Source of the DNA: Flavobacteriales bacterium
Lineage (GTDB): Bacteria > Bacteroidota > Bacteroidia > NORP154
DNA: 11,278 nt
Direction: 5' to 3'
Assembly: GCA_012965625.1 (NCBI GenBank)
Contig: DTSC01000199.1
Location: forward strand, 1-11,278
The notes under the pieces were generated by a model. The model saw nothing but the letters and a program-made list of their open reading frames with translations. It was not told where the DNA came from and searched no databases. Positions 6,154 through 11,278 of the stretch are shown here, piece by piece. How positions within the stretch are numbered: the stretch's first letter is position 1; each line of letters opens with the position of its first letter. A program made the translations under genes and the position numbers.

Positions 6154-7035
6154 ATGAAAAACAAACTACTTATCATATCATGTCTTTTCACATTTCCAAT
6201 AAGTTCATTTGGTCAAAACGAGTTCAATGAATTTTTAGAAAAATTTATACCTGTTAGCTATCCGTTACTTATAAATCAACCAATTCATAACTCCTCTTTA
6301 ACGAATACAGAGGTAGAAAATTTATTAAAAATAGATATTGGCGAAGAAATTGTTGATGAAGAAGAATACACTTCCGGATACGTTCTGAGAAATGAAACTT
6401 TCACAGCTGTAATCTATTCCTACACTGTTTTAGGACCGAGAGGTGAAGCTACTGTTATGTCAATCAGTGCTTTTTCAAAGCAAGGAGAATTAATTGACAC
6501 AGAAGAGCTAGGGACTTATTCAGAAGACTATGATGGAGGACAGACCTATCATTATTATTCTACTTCTGAAATAAAAATTGACTCTGTTAATGTCTATGTA
6601 ACCAATATTCATTATAAAGAATTGATTGAAGAAATGGGTGACGAAAATTCAACTGACAGCACTGTCACAAAAAACGTTTATTCTCTTAAAAATGGGATTA
6701 TAAGAAAAATAGAAGATGAAGAAATTGATAAAAAGGAATTTAGCATTAGAGCCAAATTTCTGGATTTTTCCCTGGGGGATGCCGAACACTATTCATTTGA
6801 AAAGGAATCTGGTGAAGCAGTAACCTTTGATGGTTGTTTAATTGACAACTTTGATTTTGCGCAAGGGCTAGAGGATTCTGAAGCAAACGAGGACAATCAG
6901 GGTTGGGGTTCCAATAGCGAACTTCAGGGCAAATGGTTTGTCCTTACTTATATCCATAGAGAACAACCATTGTATATTGATAGCCCGATAGATACAGCAA
7001 TTATTATTACCAAAGCAGTCCTTGATGAAAAATAA
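6154..7035 (+). CDS. Secreted protein of unknown function, 293 aa
   Basis: I do not recognise the family. MKNKLLIISCLFTFPISSFG followed by Gln is a signal peptide typical of Bacteroidota, so the protein is exported. The mature part is acidic, mixed alpha/beta in appearance and has no further membrane segment. Residues about 60-190 include YTSGYVLRNETFTAVIYSYT and an EDYDGGQTYHYY stretch. The C-terminal 90 residues (LGDAEHYSFEKESGEAVTFD, then LQGKWFVLTYIHRE) look like a compact beta-rich domain ending in strands. The ATG follows an attC-like element by 13 bases and the stop is followed within six bases by a similar left-end sequence. It therefore sits as a single gene between two such elements, like a cassette gene. 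It is AT-rich and has no partner in an operon. Confidence 0.75.
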   Translation: MKNKLLIISCLFTFPISSFGQNEFNEFLEKFIPVSYPLLINQPIHNSSLTNTEVENLLKIDIGEEIVDEEEYTSGYVLRNETFTAVIYSYTVLGPRGEATVMSISAFSKQGELIDTEELGTYSEDYDGGQTYHYYSTSEIKIDSVNVYVTNIHYKELIEEMGDENSTDSTVTKNVYSLKNGIIRKIEDEEIDKKEFSIRAKFLDFSLGDAEHYSFEKESGEAVTFDGCLIDNFDFAQGLEDSEANEDNQGWGSNSELQGKWFVLTYIHREQPLYIDSPIDTAIIITKAVLDEK

Positions 7036-7040
7036 AACTG

Positions 7041-7060
7041 ATCGCAACACTGTATATCGC
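7041..7060. repeat. Left-end copy of the attC-like element
   Basis: ATCGCAACACTGTATATCGC aligns with the left arm of the element at 6021-6041 (C-CGC-CAACA-ATGTATATACGC), with a few substitutions and small gaps. It begins six bases after the stop of the secreted-protein gene. I cannot find a convincing pairing right arm before 7140; a CCAACGTT at 7092-7099 is the only candidate, so the element may be truncated. Confidence 0.35.
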
Positions 7061-7175
7061 AAAATAAATTTCGTTCAAAACTAAACAGCCGGCCAACGTT
7101 CATCTCTTAATCTGCCATCCCCTCAAAAATAGCCCGGCATACATCAATTATATATTTTCAATAATACATAGTATT

Positions 7176-7217
7176 TAATATTGTATTGGAGCTTTTTAAA
7201 AGCCATTTACAATATTA
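7176..7217. promoter_or_regulatory. Long hairpin upstream of the NlpC/P60 operon
   Basis: TAATATTGTA (7176-7185) and TACAATATTA (7208-7217) are perfect 10-bp inverted arms. Inside them TGG-AG-CTT pairs with AAGCCA around a TTTAA loop. The 42-base structure lies 75 bases before the operon's first ATG and is followed by TGTTTTGTTCC. It could be a terminator ending upstream transcription, a leader structure, or an operator-like palindrome. Confidence 0.4.
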
Positions 7218-7292
7218 TGTTTTGTTCCAGCGTATTTATATGGAATGTAATAATGAAGATGATTACACATAATTTTTCAATACAAGCTTTTA

Positions 7293-8252
7293 ATGAAAAG
7301 GATATTTATCATATTGGTCATAAGCTTTCTCTGCCATGCGGCAGGGATAGCACAAAGCTTGCCGCGTTCAACAGCCAAGCTACAGAAACTTTATAATAAA
7401 AATCCCGACAAGTGCATCAAGCATGCTAAAAAACTCCTAAGAAAGAATATCAATAAAGAATTGGCCTATTACTTTCTCAGCATATCTTATCACAACAATT
7501 ACTCTGATAATCAAAAAAAGCCATCATTAAATGCTTCTATTAGATACTTAGACAAGTTTTATAAGAACTCAAGAGACCCCGGAGCTATTCAGGATCCTTT
7601 TATAATTGCAGGGATAAAAAACTCTATCGAAAAACAGGTAGAGATTGGGGTGAAAAGAAAAAAATACAGAGGAGCATTAATATATGCTAAAAAATATAGT
7701 CAATTATTCGGAAGCACCCTTGAACAGCAGGCACGCATTGAGGAAGAGCTGGCAAAAACTCAGGTGAAGACAGCGTATGTCACACTAAAAAAAACAAGCC
7801 GTCCTGAAAAGCTGAAACGATATAGCATCAATGACAGTAAATTAATTGCCGATGCTTCAAATGTACTTGGAACTAGGTATCGATATGGCGGCGCATCCAA
7901 AAGCGGCTTTGATTGTTCCGGATTCAATGTATATGTCTACAGGCAATCCGGCATTACCCTGCCCCGTCGTGCACAGCTGCAATCCAGTTTAGGGGAATAT
8001 GTTTCCAGAAAAAACTGCAGAAAAGGAGACTTAATATTCTTTGGATACAGAAGAGTGAAATCAGTAACCATAACGCATACAGGAATAGTGTATTCAAATA
8101 TAAACGGGAAGATCAAAATTATCCATTGCCCCAACAGCGGTGTATGTATTGAAGGAGAGGGAGACATCAGCTGGGATATGTATTGGGAGAAACGCTTTTT
8201 ATTTATCAAACGGATATCAGACAATAATTTATTAACCATTAAAACCCCCTAA
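7293..8252 (+). CDS. Secreted NlpC/P60 family cell-wall endopeptidase
   Basis: A 319-residue exported cysteine peptidase that would cut the gamma-D-Glu-diamino acid bond or a similar link in peptidoglycan stem peptides. MKRIFIILVISFLCHAAGIA followed by Gln is the signal peptide. Residues about 25-165 are helical, Lys-rich and TPR-like (YNKNPDKCIKHAKKLL, ELAYYFLSISYHNN). Residues about 182-310 are the NlpC/P60 domain, opening with GTRYRYGGASKSGFDCSGF. The catalytic residues are Cys208 in FDCSGF, His262 in ITHTGIVYS and His278 in IIHCPN; KGDLIFFGYRR is the usual strand before the His. The ATG at 7293 is the one giving the signal peptide. Three bases separate its stop from the next gene, so the two form an operon, preceded by a long hairpin. 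The helical N-terminal half may position the enzyme on a partner. Confidence 0.88.
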   Translation: MKRIFIILVISFLCHAAGIAQSLPRSTAKLQKLYNKNPDKCIKHAKKLLRKNINKELAYYFLSISYHNNYSDNQKKPSLNASIRYLDKFYKNSRDPGAIQDPFIIAGIKNSIEKQVEIGVKRKKYRGALIYAKKYSQLFGSTLEQQARIEEELAKTQVKTAYVTLKKTSRPEKLKRYSINDSKLIADASNVLGTRYRYGGASKSGFDCSGFNVYVYRQSGITLPRRAQLQSSLGEYVSRKNCRKGDLIFFGYRRVKSVTITHTGIVYSNINGKIKIIHCPNSGVCIEGEGDISWDMYWEKRFLFIKRISDNNLLTIKTP

Positions 8253-8255
8253 GCC

Positions 8256-9680
8256 ATGACGAAGCAAAAGTTTATTATTACAGGCCTTACGGCCATTACC
8301 ATAGGTACACTTTTATTATTCAAATTTTGCGGTAATAGCCCCGCAAAAAAAGAGAGAGCAGCAACACGTGCATACATTGACCGCCCTTTTGCTAATGTAG
8401 ATATACCCCGTACCTTTTTTAAGATAAAGGCGGAAAAGGGAGCCGACCTAGAATACGGAACCACAAAAATTACCGTTCCCGAATGTGCCTTTTTAGATAA
8501 CAACGGCAATGTGGTAAAAGGAAAGGTGAAGTTATCTTACCGTGAAGTGAACGACCCTCTGAGCATCATTATCAGCGGGGTACCCATGGCCATTGCAGAC
8601 GGCTCACCAGATTACCTGCAGTCTGCCGGCATGCTGGAGATCTTAGCCTGGAAGAATGGTGAGCCGTTAAACGTAAATCCAGCCTGCAGGATAAAGGTCA
8701 GCAAGCAGTCACCCATAGGCGATGCAGATTACAACCTATATAACCTGGATACGATAAACAGAGAATGGGATATGCAGCAGGAAAACCTGGATGCCAATGC
8801 TTTGGCATCAGCGGAGGAAGTACCTGAAGAGCCAGTATTCAGGGAACGTGACTACGAAGCACTGGCCAAAAAGGAAGGTATCACCAAGCCCGTGAAGCCG
8901 GTACTGGAGGAAAAGGAAAAGTTCCAGTTCCAGTTCAAAATGGATTTCAGCCAGAATCCGGAATTAAACATTTACAATGGGGTGCAATGGGAGTTTGCGG
9001 GCAAAAAATCCAAGGAAGACCCTGCAAAGAACCGCTGGGTGCTGTCAGCGATATGGCATGAAATGGAGATCGTAAAGAAAAAGAAGGATGGTACCTATAT
9101 TTTGCGTTTGATGAGTGCGGACAGGGAATTCAAAACCACTGTAAAACCCGTGTTTGCAGAGGAGGATATGGAGTATGCAGAAATGGTTTACAACCAGAAG
9201 TACACTGCCTACCGTAAATTTGTGGATAAGAAAAAGGAAGAGGCAAGGCTGTGGCGGATAGCACAGGAAAGGCGCAAGAAAAGGGAGGAACGTGCCAGCG
9301 TGTTCACCAGAGAAATTGAGGTCATGGGATTCGGGTGGGTCAACATTGACAAAATGATTACGATGGAACCCCAAAAGATCCTTGCCACCTTTATATTGGA
9401 TAATGGAGAAAAAGCAAAAATATACAGGGCGTATCTATTGATCGATTCCGTAAATTCGGCACGTACCTATTACGGACCAAATTTCAATGATTTTACATTT
9501 GCCAAAAGCCGGAAAAACCAAATGGTAGTCCTTGACGAGCAGGCAAGGGCATATGTGATCAGGCCGGAAGCATTTGCAAGTATCGGAAGCAATGCCAAGC
9601 GGCATACCTTTAGAATATCTGAAAAAGGCATGGAGATCAAATCTGTAAAAGACCTGCAGCAATTACTGGCAAGGATTTAG
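8256..9680 (+). CDS. Membrane-anchored Bacteroidota surface protein, ZU5-like N-terminal module
   Basis: A 474-residue protein with one N-terminal hydrophobic segment (residues 6-25) ending in FKFCGNS. Cys25 does not have a proper lipobox before it, so I favour a signal anchor over a lipoprotein. Residues about 48-165 (DIPRTFFKIKAEKGADLEYG, ITVPECAFLDNNGN, VKGKVKLSYREVNDP, LSIIISGVPM, SAGMLEILAW) match a beta-sandwich module found at the front of many large Bacteroidota surface proteins; it resembles ZU5-type domains, from memory. Residues about 190-250 are charged linker, about 310-350 a very basic coiled coil (KKKEEARLWRIAQERRKKRE), and about 350-474 a second mixed domain. It starts three bases after the NlpC/P60 stop and probably works with that enzyme in the cell envelope. 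Its precise role is unknown. Confidence 0.75.
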   Translation: MTKQKFIITGLTAITIGTLLLFKFCGNSPAKKERAATRAYIDRPFANVDIPRTFFKIKAEKGADLEYGTTKITVPECAFLDNNGNVVKGKVKLSYREVNDPLSIIISGVPMAIADGSPDYLQSAGMLEILAWKNGEPLNVNPACRIKVSKQSPIGDADYNLYNLDTINREWDMQQENLDANALASAEEVPEEPVFRERDYEALAKKEGITKPVKPVLEEKEKFQFQFKMDFSQNPELNIYNGVQWEFAGKKSKEDPAKNRWVLSAIWHEMEIVKKKKDGTYILRLMSADREFKTTVKPVFAEEDMEYAEMVYNQKYTAYRKFVDKKKEEARLWRIAQERRKKREERASVFTREIEVMGFGWVNIDKMITMEPQKILATFILDNGEKAKIYRAYLLIDSVNSARTYYGPNFNDFTFAKSRKNQMVVLDEQARAYVIRPEAFASIGSNAKRHTFRISEKGMEIKSVKDLQQLLARI

Positions 9681-9836
9681 CCGGCCCTGGTCGGTTACAA
9701 TAATGCGAAAAAGATCATGTAAAGAAAATAAAAAACAGGGGGCGATTTTTCAACCACCAACAATACCTAAAGCAAATTACATAAATGCTTTAGCCGAAAG
9801 GTTTTAAGTAATTAAAGAATGAAAAAATAATCAAGC

Positions 9837-9971
9837 TCAATACATCCATTCCCTATAATACCTCACACTACTAGCATAGGTAAGCAGCCCCCTGTCCAGC
9901 GCAATCGTATGCCGCTCGGTTTTAGGGTCATGCAAGATCTTGTAAAGCTGCACTAATGGTGCGGCCTTCTT
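9837..9971 (-). pseudogene. C-terminal remnant of an unidentified gene, minus strand
   Basis: On the minus strand 44 codons lie between an upstream TAA (9972-9974) and a TGA (9837-9839). They read KKAAPLVQLYKILHDPKTER followed by HTIALDRGLLTYASSVRYYR and EWMY. The sequence has the composition of a real folded protein: amphipathic helices, no low complexity, and a C-terminal YYREW. It is also visibly richer in G and C than the flanks. There is no ATG; a GTG at codon 6 is the only possible start. I read it as the tail of a decayed gene, possibly an old insertion target. I do not recognise the family. Confidence 0.4.
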
Positions 9972-9999
9972 TTATGCAAAATTTTTAAAACTGAAAGGG

Positions 10000-10021
10000 A
10001 TTCCAATTTTGCAATTGGAAT
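10000..10021. repeat. Perfect 9-bp inverted repeat with 4-base loop
   Basis: ATTCCAATT, loop TTGC, then AATTGGAAT. It lies three bases upstream of the TAAATTTG box and overlaps the place where a -33 element would be expected, so it could be an operator for the following promoter, or a terminator fragment for upstream transcription. Confidence 0.4.
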
Positions 10022-10024
10022 TCT

Positions 10025-10032
10025 TAAATTTG
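10025..10032 (+). promoter_or_regulatory. Bacteroidota-type -7 promoter box TAAATTTG
   Basis: An exact TAnnTTTG match 63 bases before the ATG at 10096 and at the start of the second 57-bp repeat copy. A TTTG at 10008-10011 is only 13 bases upstream, too close for a standard -33 element, so support rests on the -7 box and its conserved position in both repeat copies. Confidence 0.4.
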
Positions 10033-10081
10033 GCAAAGCCATACAGGGAATATAAACGCAATTGCGTTTATCCCTGCGTTA
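10025..10081 (+). repeat. 57-bp intergenic hairpin repeat, copy B
   Basis: This is the better-preserved copy of the repeat at 1927-1983. Its centre is a perfect 20-bp palindrome, ATAAACGCAATTGCGTTTAT (10052-10071). The stem continues with CAGGG (10044-10048) pairing with CCCTG (10072-10076) past a three-base AAT bulge on the left side. A weaker outer match joins GCCATA to the terminal GTTAGC. A bulged hairpin ending in GCGTTAGC resembles a folded attC site. It would be transcribed as part of the leader of the gene at 10096. Confidence 0.6.
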
Positions 10082-10095
10082 GCGAAAATAATAAT

Positions 10096-10938
10096 ATGAA
10101 GACAAAAACTCTGGTTATAGCATTAAGCATTTTGTATTCTTTAACTACTTTCTCTCAAGTGACATTTCACGGAAAAGTTATCGGCCAAAAGACAAAGGAA
10201 TCCTTGCCATATGTTAATATTGGAATAGTGGGCAAAAACATTGGTACAGTTTCAAATATTAATGGAGAATTCACAATTAATCTTCCTAATTCTTATAATT
10301 CAGACACCTTAAGGTTTTCAATGATTGGATATAAAAGTCAATCCTATGAGGTTAGAAAGTTTAAAAACAAATTCATTAACCACCAAGAATTGATAATTCA
10401 CCTTGAGCAAAGCATGGTTGCCTTGAAGGAAGTTGTAATAATTGATAAGAAGAAATGGAAAACTAAAATTCTCGGAAATGTTAATGAAACGGATAATGTC
10501 GTATCTGGATTTTATTCTGAGAAACTAGGTACTGAAGTAGGAACAATTATAAAAATAAGAAAGTCACCAACCTATGTTGAGAACTTTAGCTTTTATATTG
10601 CTGAGAATACATTTGACAGCTTATTCTTTAGATTGAATATATATAATCTCAAGAAAGGAAAACCATTTGAAAACATTTTGGACAAAAACATATTTATTCA
10701 AACTAATGTCAAAAAGGGGAAGGTAACAATTGACTTAGAAAAATATAATATAGTAATGCAAGAAAACTTTTTTATCAGTTTAGAATATGTTAAACCTCTA
10801 TCAGCAAGCAGCGGCAATAAATTATCATTTGGAAGTGGCTTTTTTAATAGTCCGAGCTATAGTAGATCTGCAAGTCAAGGAGATTGGGATAAAGGTGGGG
10901 GGTTTTGTTTAGGGTTTAATGTTAAAGTAAAGTATTGA
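10096..10938 (+). CDS. Secreted CarboxypepD_reg-like domain protein
   Basis: A 280-residue exported protein. ATG 10096 is chosen because it begins a signal peptide (MKTKTLVIALSILYSLTTFS followed by Gln); the open frame further upstream, to 10009, only reads through promoter and repeat DNA. Residues about 22-105 are a carboxypeptidase-regulatory-like beta-sandwich (VTFHGKVIGQKTKESLPYVN, GTVSNINGEFTINLP, DTLRFSMIGYKSQ), the fold that also precedes TonB-dependent receptors. After ALKEVVI, where a receptor would continue with a plug, the protein instead has a beta-rich domain of about 150 residues (GTIIKIRKSPTYVENFSFYI, FFRLNIYNLKKGKPFENIL, NFFISLEYVKP). It is therefore not a TonB receptor but one of the short stand-alone Bacteroidota proteins of this type, probably periplasmic or outer-membrane associated. 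It is a single gene between two attC-like elements. Its function is unknown. Confidence 0.82.
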   Translation: MKTKTLVIALSILYSLTTFSQVTFHGKVIGQKTKESLPYVNIGIVGKNIGTVSNINGEFTINLPNSYNSDTLRFSMIGYKSQSYEVRKFKNKFINHQELIIHLEQSMVALKEVVIIDKKKWKTKILGNVNETDNVVSGFYSEKLGTEVGTIIKIRKSPTYVENFSFYIAENTFDSLFFRLNIYNLKKGKPFENILDKNIFIQTNVKKGKVTIDLEKYNIVMQENFFISLEYVKPLSASSGNKLSFGSGFFNSPSYSRSASQGDWDKGGGFCLGFNVKVKY

Positions 10939-10956
10939 CAATAAGCGATTAATACT

Positions 10957-11048
10957 TCCGCTAACAAAGTATAAACGGCATTAACCAACCTACGCCAAGG
11001 CTTCGGTTGGAGCAACCACAGTTTAGCCAAAACGTTGTATGCCAATTG
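10957..11048. repeat. Complete attC-like hairpin element
   Basis: The left end CCGCTAACAAAGTATAAACG and the right end AGCCAAAACGTTGTATGCC are imperfectly complementary: GCTAACAA and GGC on the left pair with TTGTATGC and GCC on the right, with mismatches. The centre is a strong hairpin, CCAACC (10985-10990) with GGTTGG (11005-11010), enclosing GCC/GGC around an AA. The element starts about 18 bases after the CarboxypepD_reg-like gene and ends 64 bases before the dipeptidase ATG. It has the size and layout of an attC site without matching the strict core consensus. Confidence 0.5.
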
Positions 11049-11112
11049 AAAAATGAGAACAGAACCTTCATTATCCTCCCTAAGGAAACACTATAAAACC
11101 AGATATATATAA

Positions 11113-11278
11113 ATGAAGTACCCAGTTATTGATCTGCATTGCGATTTGCTCGCACATATGCTAAACATGCCCAATCCAGACCCTTTCAAACGAGAGGGTA
11201 TTGGTTGTTCCTTTCCAGCGTTGGCTGAAGGAAATGTGAAACTGCAAGTGATGGCCATTTTTACGGCTACCAAAAATG
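11113..11278 (+). CDS. Membrane dipeptidase-like (peptidase M19), 3' end outside window
   Basis: The first 55 residues of a probable zinc dipeptidase of the renal dipeptidase (M19) family, which hydrolyses dipeptides, often with a D-residue at the second position. The N-terminal PVIDLHCDLLAHM contains the H-x-D zinc ligands (His9, Asp11) at the position typical of the family. The following REGIGCSFPALAEGNVKLQV matches the family's second strand and helix (an E-x-D/G-I-x-x-S/I-x-P-x-L-x-x-G-x-V-x-x-Q pattern). No signal peptide is present, so it is probably cytoplasmic. The ATG follows directly after a TAA that closes a 19-codon frame starting at 11053. The gene runs off the window end. Confidence 0.8.
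   Translation, partial: MKYPVIDLHCDLLAHMLNMPNPDPFKREGIGCSFPALAEGNVKLQVMAIFTATKN

Larger units (their letters stand above)
9681..10095. other. Intergenic region with remnant, hairpin and repeat
   Basis: This 415-base stretch between the surface protein and the CarboxypepD_reg-like protein holds, in order: a weak CCGGC/GTCGG hairpin right after the operon stop without a T-tract; AT-rich sequence without features; a minus-strand gene remnant (9837-9971); a perfect 9-bp hairpin (10000-10021); and a promoter-like box with the 57-bp repeat (10025-10081). No complete gene is present. Confidence 0.5.

Noticed and set aside
7181..7396. 71-codon + strand frame overlapping the NlpC/P60 start
   Set aside because: It runs through the long hairpin and into the NlpC/P60 gene in another frame, and has no recognisable content.
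9682..9697. Terminator after the surface-protein gene
   Set aside because: The CCGGC/GTCGG stem is short with a wobble pair and is not followed by a run of T.
10009..10095. Upstream start for the CarboxypepD_reg-like protein
   Set aside because: It reads through a hairpin, a promoter-like box and the 57-bp repeat; ATG 10096 starts an ordinary signal peptide.
11053..11112. 19-codon frame whose stop abuts the dipeptidase ATG, as a leader peptide
   Set aside because: Too short and without codons typical of attenuation or a paired terminator; the contact of TAA and ATG could be chance.
1..11278. CRISPR array, tRNA, rRNA, transposase or integrase
   Set aside because: No regularly spaced direct repeats, no cloverleaf or rRNA sequence and no recombinase motifs were seen on either strand.

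Overview
The window looks like a chromosomal stretch of a Bacteroidota genome (Cytophagales or a related order; the genus cannot be read from it). Three things point there. All five secreted proteins have a short signal peptide followed by Gln at the predicted mature N-terminus. The promoter-like boxes fit the Bacteroidota -7 consensus TAnnTTTG rather than TATAAT, and Shine-Dalgarno sequences are absent. The families are typical of the phylum: a CarboxypepD_reg-like protein, a seven-bladed WD40 protein, an FG-GAP fragment, an S9 glutamyl endopeptidase-like protein and a large surface protein in an operon with NlpC/P60. All intact genes are on the + strand; the only minus-strand trace is a gene remnant.

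Layout. Bases 1-567: the 3' part of an AT-rich nucleoside monophosphate (CMP-type) kinase gene whose start is outside the window. Bases 645-755: a 36-residue basic small protein. Bases 873-1875: two adjacent, clearly GC-richer genes for diverged paralogues of a predicted PD-(D/E)XK endonuclease family (Endonuc_Holl), one base apart. Bases 2068-4554: a secreted S9 serine peptidase with its full catalytic triad. Bases 4869-6005: gene debris, namely an FG-GAP protein cut to 89 residues overlapping a WD40 gene whose first blade has been deleted out of frame. Bases 6154-7035: an unrecognised secreted protein. Bases 7293-9680: an operon of an NlpC/P60 cell-wall hydrolase and a membrane-anchored surface protein. 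Bases 10096-10938: a secreted CarboxypepD_reg-like protein. Base 11113 onward: the start of an M19 membrane-dipeptidase-like gene, cut by the window end.

The most interesting structure is between the genes. At least five intergenic elements carry imperfect inverted repeats with a CAAC/TAAC-type left end and an ACGTTG/GCGTTA-type right end. They flank single AT-rich genes for secreted proteins (6154-7035 and 10096-10938), an arrangement reminiscent of integron-type gene cassettes and their attC sites. Two elements (1927-1983 and 10025-10081) are ungapped copies of one 57-bp sequence, each beginning with a promoter-like TAnATTTG box. No integrase or transposase is visible, so mobility is inferred. 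No tRNA, rRNA, CRISPR array or insertion sequence was seen.
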